Below, piece by piece: positions 52,743 through 61,446 of a stretch of 64,000 nt of DNA. The notes under the pieces are model-generated. The model saw nothing but the letters and a program-made list of their open reading frames with translations, did not search any database and was not told the origin of the DNA. Numbering within the stretch: the stretch's first letter is position 1; each line of letters starts with the position of its first letter. A program made the translations under genes and the position numbers. Source of the stretch: Ruminococcus sp. (GTDB lineage: Bacteria > Bacillota > Clostridia > Oscillospirales > Ruminococcaceae); the NCBI GenBank assembly GCA_017397925.1, contig JAFQHO010000029.1, positions 115,882-179,881 of the forward strand, in the 5' to 3' direction.

Positions 52743-53084
52743 CTAAAAGTTTCCGCCATTCCAGCCCCAGTCAGAGGTTGCGGAGTATTTCACGTAAATT
52801 CTCGAAGGCTCAATATTCAGTCTGCTGTTGAGTATGCTGCAGATTTCCCCTGTAAGTTTATCAAAAGCTGAGGAATTTGCAGAGCCGAAAACACTTACAT
52901 CAACCATTGCCGCAGGTGCGTCATCGCCCTTGAAATAGAGGATATACTCAGGTTCAATGCCTACCATAAGCCAGGCTTCGGATTTGCCGGGGATAGCTGA
53001 AATTGCCTTGCCTAAATCGGCTTTCAGCGCAATTTCGGCTTCTTTTGATACTGATGCGTTGGTTTTTACGTTGATAAATGGCAT
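52743..53084 (-). CDS. MIF-like tautomerase-superfamily protein
   Basis: 113 aa, the family length. It starts MPFINVKTN, giving the N-terminal proline used as catalytic base after Met removal, followed by IPGKSEAWLMVGIE with the conserved lysine, and ends WGWNGGNF. Related to macrophage migration inhibitory factor and phenylpyruvate tautomerases. Bacterial role and substrate unclear. 12 bp after a lipoprotein gene, third in its operon. Confidence 0.85.
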   Translation of the reverse strand: MPFINVKTNASVSKEAEIALKADLGKAISAIPGKSEAWLMVGIEPEYILYFKGDDAPAAMVDVSVFGSANSSAFDKLTGEICSILNSRLNIEPSRIYVKYSATSDWGWNGGNF

Positions 53085-53096
53085 AATAATCTCTCC

Positions 53097-53783
53097 TTAG
53101 AATAAATAGTATTCTCCGTCTACCTGATAGATTCTCAGGTTAAAAGGCTCGGTGTGTTTTTCCAGTACATATGATTTGCCTCCTGCTTTATAACAGGTAT
53201 ATCCGCCGATTTCCACAACCTTCTGCGATGTGATTTTGTCAAAGAGGGAGCTGTCAAAGGTTGCTATTTCAGCTGCGGCGAAATTGAAGTAGTTATCGGC
53301 TTCTTCGCCGTCTGTAAGACAATTGGATACGTTAATATAGTCAATTACGAAGTCTTCGCCCAGAGTTTGTTTCAGAGTATAATTCATGCCGTCCAGATAT
53401 TCGTCAGCATTTGCATATCCGCCTGCTTTGCAGAGGTGTTCAAGAAATCCGGGATAATAGAGGTTTTTTATTGCTTCGTGATCGTTTTCGTTAATGGCGA
53501 TTATATAATCGTGAATAAGGTAAATTTCCCTTAAATCAGCAGTTTCGCCATCTCCGCCAAAATATCGCTTGTCAAATTCAACGGTGTATTTAACTCTGTT
53601 GTCATATTCAGGTCGCAGCTCGTAAATTGTGGAGCCATAGGGCATATCTTCCTGTGCGATATAGCCGTTTTCAGCGCCTACATTGCCTACCATATTTGCG
53701 TGAGAGTGGTCATCGTGTTTTTCACAGCCAACTGTGGTACACATCATAACAGCTGCTATAGCTGCCGTAATAATCTTTTTCAT
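53097..53783 (-). CDS. Hypothetical lipoprotein, paralogue of the upstream gene
   Basis: 228 aa. Lipoprotein signal with TVGC, Cys20. After a His/Asp-rich stretch (EKHDDHSHANMVGN) comes a globular domain with YLIHDYIIAINENDHEAIKN and a C-terminal YQVDGEYYLF. Its layout matches the next gene upstream (a helix with FxxNDxExxK, then ending YY-F). No family recognised. Confidence 0.75.
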   Translation of the reverse strand: MKKIITAAIAAVMMCTTVGCEKHDDHSHANMVGNVGAENGYIAQEDMPYGSTIYELRPEYDNRVKYTVEFDKRYFGGDGETADLREIYLIHDYIIAINENDHEAIKNLYYPGFLEHLCKAGGYANADEYLDGMNYTLKQTLGEDFVIDYINVSNCLTDGEEADNYFNFAAAEIATFDSSLFDKITSQKVVEIGGYTCYKAGGKSYVLEKHTEPFNLRIYQVDGEYYLF

Positions 53784-53795
53784 AATTTCTGCTCC

Positions 53796-54542
53796 TTAGC
53801 CGAATGTGTAATATTTGCCGTCTTTTTCAGCGAGTATAATATTTGCTTCACTGACGATTTTATGCTCGTTTCCGTCCTCAGCACTTGCCATAACGAACAT
53901 TGTGAGAGGCAGAAGTCTGTCAACATTATTGTTTACAAATTCGTAGTAGTCAGTTTCAAAGACGTCCTTGTAGCTTTCAAAAAAGCTTTGGATAAAAGCC
54001 TCCTCTGTTACGCCTTCTTCATAGACAGGATGCTCAGCTCTGATACGGGTTAATTTATAATCGCCTGTGAACTTTTTTTCTTCATCAGATTCGTAAGTAA
54101 GTGTATCCTTGAGGGTGTCGCGAATCATATTATAGCGTAAATCAAAGGAATTTTTCAGGCTGTAGTCATCATCAACGCCCTCTTCTTTGCTGTAAACATC
54201 GCGGAGATATGTTTCATAGCGTTCAGCGTAATCCGGATATATCGTGCTTTTATAGCCTTCAAAATCGTTATTCTGAAAAGAAAGAAAGTAATTATCAAGG
54301 GCAAGTACAGCCTCAACGGGAACTGTTTCATCACCGCAGTAAAGTTTTGTGCCGTTGGTACTGTAGTAATACTGTCCCAGTTCATATTCATCGCTGTCTG
54401 CGGCAGGGGAGATAAGGTCGCTTACTCCGTTTTCGCCTATTTCTGGCAGTGAAACTGATTCTTCATTGTTTTTTTCGCAGGATGTACAGCAGGCAGCTAA
54501 AATGCAGGCTGAAAATGCTGCGGCTAATTTTCTGAATTTCAT
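53796..54542 (-). CDS. Hypothetical lipoprotein
   Basis: 248 aa. Lipobox LAAC with Cys18. Acidic linker, then a domain with LALDNYFLSFQNNDFEGYKS and an ending LAEKDGKYYTFG. First gene of a three-gene operon with its paralogue and a MIF-like protein. Function unknown. Confidence 0.75.
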   Translation of the reverse strand: MKFRKLAAAFSACILAACCTSCEKNNEESVSLPEIGENGVSDLISPAADSDEYELGQYYYSTNGTKLYCGDETVPVEAVLALDNYFLSFQNNDFEGYKSTIYPDYAERYETYLRDVYSKEEGVDDDYSLKNSFDLRYNMIRDTLKDTLTYESDEEKKFTGDYKLTRIRAEHPVYEEGVTEEAFIQSFFESYKDVFETDYYEFVNNNVDRLLPLTMFVMASAEDGNEHKIVSEANIILAEKDGKYYTFG

Positions 54543-54647
54543 ATAAACCTCCGACTATATTGTTTATAACTATTATACTACAATTTTAACTGAATTTCAA
54601 GCATATATTATGTATTTAAGGTGATAATTTATTGAAATATTGCAAAT

Positions 54648-54682
54648 AAGGGCAACATCACGCAAAATGTGATATTGCCCTT
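54648..54682 (-). terminator. Hairpin downstream of typA
   Basis: AAGGGCAACATCAC-gcaaaat-GTGATATTGCCCTT has a 14-bp stem with one mismatch. On the minus strand TTATTTG follows. It may act as terminator but also resembles the hairpin element at 41943-41993, so it may be a dispersed element. Confidence 0.55.
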
Positions 54683-54743
54683 GATTAATTTACTGATTTG
54701 GGAATTTCAAAAAAATCTCATTCAAGCGTAATTACGCTTTAAA

Positions 54744-56564
54744 TTAACCCTTTGCTCTTACCTTTGCGCGCTGACTGTTATTGAGAATTCTCTTGCGTAT
54801 TCTCAGGCTTTCGGGAGTAACTTCAAGAAGCTCGTCGTCAGCAAGGAACTCCAGACAATCTTCAAGGCTGAGTATACGGTGGGGAACAAGGCGGAGCGCG
54901 TCGTCACTTCCGCTTGCACGGGTATTTGTCAGATGCTTTCTCTTGCATACGTTAACTACAAGGTCATCGCTCTTGGGAGACATACCTACAACCATTCCCT
55001 CATATACGGGAGTACCTGCCGGAATAAACAGCTGTCCTCTTTCCTGTGCATTGAAAAGACCGTAAGTTACAGCCTCACCTGTTTCAAAGGATACAAGTGA
55101 ACCCATGCTTCTGCGGTCGATATCGCCCTTGTATGGCTGATATTCCTCGAAAACGTGGCTCATAATGCCCTCGCCCTTTGTATCTGTGAGGAATTCGCTC
55201 TTATAGCCGAAAAGACCTCTTGCAGGAACAAGGAATTCAATTCTCATACGGCTGCCCTGTGGGTGCATTGAAACAAGTTCACCCTTACGACTGCCCATTT
55301 TTTCCATAACAGAACCAACGCTCTCCTCGGGAACGTCAATAACAAGTCGCTCAATAGGTTCAAGCTTTCTGCCGTCCTCGCCCTCTTTGAGAAGTACACG
55401 GGGAGTTGAAACTGAAAGCTCATAGCCCTCACGGCGCATATTTTCGATAAGGATTGAAAGGTGCATTTCACCGCGTCCTGCAACTCTGAATGCGTCTGTA
55501 TTATCTGTTTCTTCAACACGGAGAGAAACATCTTTAAGAAGCTCCTTGAAAAGGCGCTCACGGAGCTGACGGGAAGTTACGAATTTACCCTCTCTGCCTG
55601 CAAAGGGACTGTCATTTACAGCAAATGTCATTTCAACAGTAGGCTCTGAAATCTTCACGAAAGGAAGCGGCTCAGGAGCGTCTGTAGCGCAGATAGTATC
55701 GCCGATTGTGATGCCTTCGATACCTGAAATCCATACAATATCGCCTGCCATAGCTGTTTCAACAGGTACACGCTGGAGTCCCTGAATCTGTAAAAGTGAA
55801 ACTATTTTGGAGTTGTAATTCTTCTTTGAGCCTGTGTAATCGCAGACAGTAACCTGCTGGTTTACCTTGATAGAGCCGCGGACAATACGTCCGATACCAA
55901 TTCTGCCCACATATTCGTTGTAGTCGATAGAGGAAATAAGCATCTGGAGAGGTTCTTCTTCCTCGCCCTTAGGAGGCTCAATGTAGTTGATGATAGTATC
56001 AAAAAGAGGCTTTAAGTCTGTGCCTGCCTCGTACTGGCTGATTGAAGCAGTACCGCTTCTTCCGGAGCAGAAAAGCAGGGGAGATTCAAGCTGTTCATCG
56101 TTAGCGTCAAGGTCAAGGAGAAGTTCAAGAACTTCATCGCCGATTTCGTCAAGACGAGCGTCGGGACGGTCAATTTTATTTACAACAACGATGATTTTAT
56201 GTCCCATTTCAAGGGCTTTTGAAAGCACGAAACGAGTCTGGGGCATAGGACCCTCAGCAGCGTCAACGAGAAGAAGAACGCCGTCAACCATTTCGAGAAC
56301 TCGCTCAACCTCGCCGCCGAAGTCAGCGTGTCCGGGAGTGTCAATGATGTTTATTTTTGTGCCGTTGTACATAACGGAAGTATTTTTCGCAAGGATAGTA
56401 ATTCCGCGCTCACGCTCAATGTCGTTGGAGTCCATAACTCGCTCAGCAACAGCCTGATTTTCACGGAATACGCCGCCCTGTTTCAGCATTTCGTCAACAA
56501 GGGTAGTCTTGCCGTGGTCAACGTGGGCGATAATGGCAATGTTTCTCAAATCTTCTCTAATCAT
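54744..56564 (-). CDS. typA: Translational GTPase TypA/BipA
   Basis: 606 aa, family length. G-domain motifs AHVDHGKTTL (G1), RERGITI (G2), DTPGHADF (G3) and VVNKIDRPDAR (G4), followed by EF-G-like domains and the BipA-specific C-terminus (NTRASGSDDALRLVPHR). Ribosome-associated GTPase involved in 50S assembly and stress adaptation. Start after AAGGAGAGATACCT. Confidence 0.96.
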   Translation of the reverse strand: MIREDLRNIAIIAHVDHGKTTLVDEMLKQGGVFRENQAVAERVMDSNDIERERGITILAKNTSVMYNGTKINIIDTPGHADFGGEVERVLEMVDGVLLLVDAAEGPMPQTRFVLSKALEMGHKIIVVVNKIDRPDARLDEIGDEVLELLLDLDANDEQLESPLLFCSGRSGTASISQYEAGTDLKPLFDTIINYIEPPKGEEEEPLQMLISSIDYNEYVGRIGIGRIVRGSIKVNQQVTVCDYTGSKKNYNSKIVSLLQIQGLQRVPVETAMAGDIVWISGIEGITIGDTICATDAPEPLPFVKISEPTVEMTFAVNDSPFAGREGKFVTSRQLRERLFKELLKDVSLRVEETDNTDAFRVAGRGEMHLSILIENMRREGYELSVSTPRVLLKEGEDGRKLEPIERLVIDVPEESVGSVMEKMGSRKGELVSMHPQGSRMRIEFLVPARGLFGYKSEFLTDTKGEGIMSHVFEEYQPYKGDIDRRSMGSLVSFETGEAVTYGLFNAQERGQLFIPAGTPVYEGMVVGMSPKSDDLVVNVCKRKHLTNTRASGSDDALRLVPHRILSLEDCLEFLADDELLEVTPESLRIRKRILNNSQRAKVRAKG

Positions 56565-56582
56565 AGGTATCTCTCCTTATAT

Positions 56583-56629
56583 TTATAGCTATTAGCTATT
56601 AGCTTTTAGCTTTTAGCCGTTAGCTTTAT
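56583..56629. repeat. AGC-heptad repeat array
   Basis: Six consecutive 7-bp units of the form AGCTATT/AGCTTTT/AGCCGTT lie between typA and the next gene. The same family occurs at 35283-35372, 38461-38496 and 57228-57262. Confidence 0.75.
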
Positions 56630-57165
56630 TTGAATTTCTTTCCTAACTTGCTTTTCAGCAGATTTCTTAAATCATCTGGTGTCCCCTCGGTGATTTCGTG
56701 TTTGCCGATTATATAAGCAGAATTCTTTTGGGGATATAACAGAAAGTAGCCTTTTGTTTCACGGGCTTTATCTAATTTATCATATGTAAAGTTGAGCTGT
56801 TCATCAAAGCCTGCACCTGTGCAATTTATCTTTACAGAATTGTCATCAAGTTCATAAAATGCAGGTGTATCTCCATACTTTTTTCTTCTTTTTTTTACAT
56901 AGTAATACGGGTACAGAAAAAATGCCCAAATATCAATTCCGATAATAAATAATGATGCAAATATGCTGATTATTAAATTTGATGTAAAGCCTTCGGGTAT
57001 TGGTGTATCTGAAATAGCTGATAAAAATGGAATGCAAATAATGCTGAAAGTGGTAATAAGAATATGAAGCGTAACACCAATCATAATAATGTAAAAAATT
57101 ATGCTGCGGCACTTGATTAGTTGCTTTATATGTTCAGGTGTATATACAACTTTTGCACGTATCAT
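56626..57165 (-). CDS. YcxB-like membrane protein
   Basis: 179 aa. Two membrane segments (about 22-48 and 66-88) and a C-terminal domain (YELDDNSVKIN, YDKLDKARETKGYFLLY) resembling YcxB-like proteins. Function unknown. Start after AAGGAGGAGAAAAA. Confidence 0.78.
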   Translation of the reverse strand: MIRAKVVYTPEHIKQLIKCRSIIFYIIMIGVTLHILITTFSIICIPFLSAISDTPIPEGFTSNLIISIFASLFIIGIDIWAFFLYPYYYVKKRRKKYGDTPAFYELDDNSVKINCTGAGFDEQLNFTYDKLDKARETKGYFLLYPQKNSAYIIGKHEITEGTPDDLRNLLKSKLGKKFK

Positions 57166-57201
57166 TTTTTCTCCTCCTTATCAAATCCGACTTGCGTCGG
57201 C

Positions 57202-57262
57202 GGACTGCCCAAGGCAACCCCTACACATAAGCTAATGGCTAAAAGCTAACAGCTAATAGCTT
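57202..57262. repeat. Dispersed short repeats
   Basis: GGACTGCCCAAGGCAACCCC-TACACA (57202-57227) matches 40019-40044 with two changes. It is followed by AGC-heptads (CTAATGGCTAAAAGCTAACA) in the orientation opposite to those at 56583. Confidence 0.65.
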
Positions 57263-57326
57263 TTTCAAGGGCATAAAAAAATCCGCTTTCATTGTAGCGG
57301 AGTTACTGAGGATATTTAAGGGAAAT

Positions 57327-57412
57327 TGGTGGGAGAGGGTGGATTCGGACCACCGAAGCTGAAAAGCAACAGATTTACAGTCTGCCCCCTTTGGCCACTC
57401 GGGAACTCTCCC
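57327..57412 (-). tRNA. tRNA-Tyr (GTA)
   Basis: 86 nt including encoded CCA. GGGAGAG/CTCTCCC acceptor, long variable arm of class II type and anticodon loop ACTGTAAAT reading GTA. Confidence 0.95.
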
Positions 57413-57451
57413 TTAACAATTTCTGAAATTTACCGACTATTGCCGATAAAA

Positions 57452-57527
57452 TGGAGCTGGTGGACGGACTCGAACCCCCGACCTGCTGATTACAAATCAG
57501 CTGCTCTACCAACTGAGCTACACCAGC
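57452..57527 (-). tRNA. tRNA-Thr (TGT)
   Basis: 76 nt including encoded CCA. GCTGGTG/CACCAGC acceptor, anticodon stem CTGAT/ATCAG with TGT. Confidence 0.95.
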
Positions 57528-57622
57528 TTAACTGACTTATTAATTATACCACATCTTTTTTGATTTGTCAACCCCTTTTTTGAAATTTTTTCAAAAAATT
57601 TTTTGGTTGATTTTGTGGTATT

Positions 57623-57699
57623 TGGTCGAGGCGACAGGACTCGAACCTGCGGCATCTTGGTCCCAAACCAAGCACTCTACCAAACTGAGCTACGCCTCG
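57623..57699 (-). tRNA. tRNA-Pro (TGG)
   Basis: 77 nt including encoded CCA. CGAGGCG/CGCCTCG acceptor, anticodon stem CTTGG/CCAAG with TGG. Confidence 0.95.
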
Positions 57700-57836
57700 G
57701 ACTTTATTTGAACTGTCCTTGACAGCTTTTATATTATACCAAAGATTTTCGGAAATGTCAACCCTGTTTTTGTCAATTTGTATACTTGCACAAAAAGCGC
57801 GTTAAAAATACTTTGTTTTTGGTGCAAAATGAAAAA

Positions 57837-57856
57837 CGGACGGCAAAAGCCGTCCG
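57837..57856 (-). terminator. Terminator of the small acidic protein gene
   Basis: CGGACGGC-ttttGCCGTCCG on the minus strand followed by TTTTTC. Confidence 0.85.
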
Positions 57857-57868
57857 CTGAATACAAAA

Positions 57869-58156
57869 TTAATCTTCGAGAGCGTCCTTGATTTCGTCAA
57901 CAACGTCATCAATAACATCTTCAGCTGTCTCAACAGCTTCTGCAACTGCGTCCTCAGCCTTTTCTGCTGTATCCTCAGCCTTATCTGTGATATCATCGAT
58001 TACTTCATCAATTTCAATATCAATATCTTCATCATCGAAATCGTAGAGATCATCGAAATCATCTTCAACGTTGTTACCCTTAAGGAGCTTTGTTACTACA
58101 ACACCTGCAGCTACAGCAGCACCAGCGATAAGAAGACCTGTTAAAAGTTTGCTCAT
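57869..58156 (-). CDS. Small acidic membrane-anchored protein
   Basis: 95 aa. An N-terminal membrane segment (about 4-22, LLTGLLIAGAAVAAGVVVT) is followed by a very acidic helical tail: an Asp/Glu-dense stretch (about 31-55) and Ala/Glu/Asp heptad-like repeats (DKAEDTAEKAEDAVAEAVET). It resembles YtxH-like small envelope proteins in layout only. Function unknown. Confidence 0.7.
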   Translation of the reverse strand: MSKLLTGLLIAGAAVAAGVVVTKLLKGNNVEDDFDDLYDFDDEDIDIEIDEVIDDITDKAEDTAEKAEDAVAEAVETAEDVIDDVVDEIKDALED

Positions 58157-58278
58157 ATTAATATTCCTCGTTTCTCCGCAGTTTTTATTGTAAAATTTTA
58201 AAATGTTATCGCAAGCTTGCGGTGACCCCGATAATCATATAAGATATTATACCACATTCTCTCAATGATTTCAAGTAC

Positions 58279-59001
58279 TTACATATTTTTTGTTAAAAAC
58301 ATCAAAATTGTAAGGGCTGAAATTGGTGCTGTTTCACAACGGAGTATTCTTTTTCCAAGCCAGATACGTTCTGCACCTGCGGCAACTGCTTCCTCAACTT
58401 CGGCAGCATCGAAACCGCCTTCGCTTCCGATGAGGATGCCTGCGGATTTTATACCTTGTACGTCTACCTCTCCGAAAGGCTTACCGCCCTCGCCCTCGTA
58501 GAGAATAACGTTCTTATTAAGAACTTTCATCATTTCAAGGCACTGTTTATAACTGACAATCGGCGATATTTCAGGGATTATTCCGCGTCCTGACTGTTTT
58601 GCTGCCTCCTCTGCGATTTTGGCAAGTCTTGGCAGCTTTTTTGAAAAATCCTTTTCATTAGGTCTGGAGATGCAACGTCTTGTCAGCACGGGAACAACAC
58701 GTGAAACGCCTAATTCTGTGGCTTTTTGTATTATGTATTCAAGCTTGTCAAGCTTCGGGACAGCCTGAAACAGGGTTACGTCCACTGTAGGTTCGGCATA
58801 GCAGGGGTGTTTTTCAAGCAGATCAAGATATACGCGGTCATCGGTAATCTGTCGTATTTCGCAGTCGTAGTCTGTTCCGCCGCAGCATACCGTAACAGCT
58901 TCGCCTGGGCGCATACGTAGGGATCGTCCGATATGACGGGCGCTTTCTCCGTCAAGAACGATATCATTTTCATTTATATTATCCGCAAAAAATCGTGGCA
59001 T
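58279..59001 (-). CDS. rsmE: 16S rRNA (uracil-1498-N3)-methyltransferase
   Basis: 240 aa, family length. N-terminal PUA-like part (ARHIGRSLRMRPGEAVTV) and C-terminal SPOUT knot with LIGSEGGFDAAEVE and LGKRILRCETAPISAL. Methylates U1498 in the decoding region using SAM. Start after AAGGAAGTGCTGAT. Confidence 0.95.
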   Translation of the reverse strand: MPRFFADNINENDIVLDGESARHIGRSLRMRPGEAVTVCCGGTDYDCEIRQITDDRVYLDLLEKHPCYAEPTVDVTLFQAVPKLDKLEYIIQKATELGVSRVVPVLTRRCISRPNEKDFSKKLPRLAKIAEEAAKQSGRGIIPEISPIVSYKQCLEMMKVLNKNVILYEGEGGKPFGEVDVQGIKSAGILIGSEGGFDAAEVEEAVAAGAERIWLGKRILRCETAPISALTILMFLTKNM

Positions 59002-59250
59002 ATCAGCACTTCCTTTTATATTATGTATGTTTATTATATCATTATAAAATATTTATGTCAACTTTTTTATTTTTTCGCATTACAACTGTTAATATGCACA
59101 ATAATACAGATTGCCAATTGACTATTATGCTGATTTTTGTGAAATTATAGCAAAAATACACAAAATTTTCACAATCGTATCCTTTGGTTGTGGTATAATA
59201 AATATACAATGGAGGGATAATAACCATTTTTATCGAAAGGATGATTTACC
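59002..59250 (+). promoter_or_regulatory. Upstream region of the first GH9 gene
   Basis: A -10 TATAAT at 59195-59200 is clear, but no good -35 occurs at 17 bp. The leader ends in GAAAGGATGATTTACC, the same extended SD as the two xylanase genes. The xylanase upstream 20-mer is not present. Confidence 0.5.
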
Positions 59251-61023
59251 ATGAAGCTTACAAAAAAACTTGCTGCGGCAGCTGCTTCTGCTGTTGTTGC
59301 GGCATCCTCACTCCCTATGGCTGCTTTGAATACCTCTGCGGCTGACCACAACTATATGGAAGCGTTGGCAATGTCCCTGTACTTCTTCGATTCCAACGCC
59401 TGCGGCACAGGTATAACAGACGGCCCACTCACCTGGAGAGGCGATTGCCACACCTACGACGCGGAGGCTTCTGTCGGCTCTCTTGACGGCTCTGCAAAGG
59501 CATTTGTCGACCCTGACGGTGACGGAAAGGTTGATGTATCAGGCGGCTGGCATGATGCAGGCGACCATATCAAATTCAATCTCACTATCGGTTTTGCCCT
59601 GTCAAGTCTTGGTATTTCCGATTATCTCAACCCCGGAATTTACGAAAAGGCAAATTGCCGCGACCATTTCGAATACGAAATGCGCTGGGGTGCCGATTAC
59701 CTTATGAAAACAACATTCCTTGATGATTCGGGAAAAGTTGTGGCTGTAGCTCATACAATCGCTGAGGGCGGCACAGACCACTCATTCTGGACTCCCCCTG
59801 AGGTGCAGACATACGACCGCCCCATTTTCTGGCTGACAGCATCAGACAACAACTCCTCTGTAAGCTGCGAAATGGCGGCAGGACTTGGCGCGGCTGCCTA
59901 TGTATTCAAGGATTCCGATCCCGAATATTCTGCAAAATGTGCGAAATATGCCAAGGCTCTCCTCGAATTCGGTACAAAGCACGTAGGCAACAACACCGGC
60001 GGTATCGGCGGATTTTACAGCACCGACGCTCAGTATCAGGACGAAGAAGCCATTGCGCAGGCTTGGCTCTGGATTATCGGTGAGGGCGACAAGCCTACCC
60101 GTGTGCCTAAGAATAAGGACTACGGCGGAAGTCAGTACGACGGCTGGGTATACTCCTGGGATAAGGTATGGCAGGGTTATGCGACTCTGATGTACAAGGC
60201 TACAGGGGAAAGCGCTTTCAGGGATGAGCTTATCGCTGAAATTGAAGGCATGGACGGTATGAAGGTCGGCAAGTATAACACAAACGGCTGGGGTACTTCC
60301 CGTATCAACTGTGCTATTCAAATGGACGCTTACACCGTTGCTGACGGCGATCCAAACAGCGAATACGCACAGGGCGCAAAATGGCAGCTTGACTATATGC
60401 TTGGCGACAATAACCTGGACTATAGCTTCCTGTTAGGCTTTGGCGAAAAGTGGCCTGTACATATCCACCACCGTGCGGCAAATCCGGGCGGAGAGGGTAT
60501 CACAGCGGCACAAAATCCGGCGGCTAAGTATACAAACTACGGTATGCTTGTAGGAGGTATTGACGCTAACGGCTACGAGGATCGCACTGACAGATATCAG
60601 TATACCGAGGGTGCGCTGGATTACAACGGCTGTTTTGCTATTGCAAGCGCATGTGCATCAAATCTTTTCGGCGGCGATGCTACAACATTTGACGCTATAA
60701 AGAAATCTGCTGCTGAAATCAATGCTGATTTCAAGTTTGCTGATGAAACTGTAAGTCCTACAGATCCGCCTGTGGAAACACCCTCAGATAATCCCTCTGA
60801 AATCAGTTATGGTGATGCGAACTGCGATGGCGGCATAACAATGGCAGACGCGGCAGCTGTATTCCAGGCTCTCGGAAATCCCGATAAATATGCACTTTCT
60901 GAACAGGGTGCTAAAAATGCCGATGTTAATGGTGAAAAGGGAATAACTCCCGATGATGCTATTACAATTCAGAAGGTAAGTGCGAATATCTTGTCACAGT
61001 CAGATCTTCCGCTTTCAAAGTAA
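59251..61023 (+). CDS. GH9 endoglucanase with C-terminal dockerin
   Basis: 590 aa. Signal peptide (about 1-32, ending NTSAADHN). GH9 (alpha/alpha)6 domain (about 33-495) with GGWHDAGDH (D102 and D105, nucleophilic-water base) and acid E453 in YTEGALDYN. Short Pro/Thr linker. Dockerin about 520-590: the first loop is canonical (DANCDGGITMAD), the second is DVNGEKGITPDD. No N-terminal Ig or CBM3c module, so the simplest GH9 architecture. Substrate expected: cellulose or mixed-linkage glucan. Confidence 0.93.
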   Translation: MKLTKKLAAAAASAVVAASSLPMAALNTSAADHNYMEALAMSLYFFDSNACGTGITDGPLTWRGDCHTYDAEASVGSLDGSAKAFVDPDGDGKVDVSGGWHDAGDHIKFNLTIGFALSSLGISDYLNPGIYEKANCRDHFEYEMRWGADYLMKTTFLDDSGKVVAVAHTIAEGGTDHSFWTPPEVQTYDRPIFWLTASDNNSSVSCEMAAGLGAAAYVFKDSDPEYSAKCAKYAKALLEFGTKHVGNNTGGIGGFYSTDAQYQDEEAIAQAWLWIIGEGDKPTRVPKNKDYGGSQYDGWVYSWDKVWQGYATLMYKATGESAFRDELIAEIEGMDGMKVGKYNTNGWGTSRINCAIQMDAYTVADGDPNSEYAQGAKWQLDYMLGDNNLDYSFLLGFGEKWPVHIHHRAANPGGEGITAAQNPAAKYTNYGMLVGGIDANGYEDRTDRYQYTEGALDYNGCFAIASACASNLFGGDATTFDAIKKSAAEINADFKFADETVSPTDPPVETPSDNPSEISYGDANCDGGITMADAAAVFQALGNPDKYALSEQGAKNADVNGEKGITPDDAITIQKVSANILSQSDLPLSK

Positions 61024-61034
61024 CAGTTTTATCA

Positions 61035-61065
61035 CACCGCACAGCTTGTACTGTGCGGTGTTTTG
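61035..61065 (+). terminator. Terminator of the first GH9 gene
   Basis: CACCGCACAG-cttgta-CTGTGCGGTG followed by TTTTGTG. Confidence 0.85.
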
Positions 61066-61446
61066 TGTATTATTACGATAAAGCGTTTCACGATTTGTTT
61101 ATCTATGTCAAAATATAAATGATTGTTTTTATATAAACAAGGATATATTTTTACAATAATATGAAAAGAAATTAAATCATAATGTATTATAAGCTTATTT
61201 ATTTACAGTTTATCAATAAAAGACGATGTTTTGTGCAAATGCATAATTTTTTTACCGTGAATATATACAAATCCAACAAAGCAATTATGTTCAATACAGA
61301 GAAATTCACTTAAATCATATGATTTTTACCAAAATGTAACCTATGTGTAACCACTACGTTACCAAAAGTTCGGAAAAATTATGTATAATATATGTACAAA
61401 CGTATTATAGGCACGTTTTCATTATTAAGAAAGAAGTGTGATGTAA
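61066..61446 (+). promoter_or_regulatory. Upstream region of the second GH9 gene with GTAACC motifs
   Basis: TATAAT at 61384-61389 is the likely -10. Just upstream lie TGTAACC (61335-61341), TGTAACC (61346-61352, 11 bp later) and the inverted GTTACC (61358-61363), which replaces a good -35. Direct repeats one helical turn apart suggest an activator site. Nothing else was supported in this 380-bp AT-rich stretch. Confidence 0.5.
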
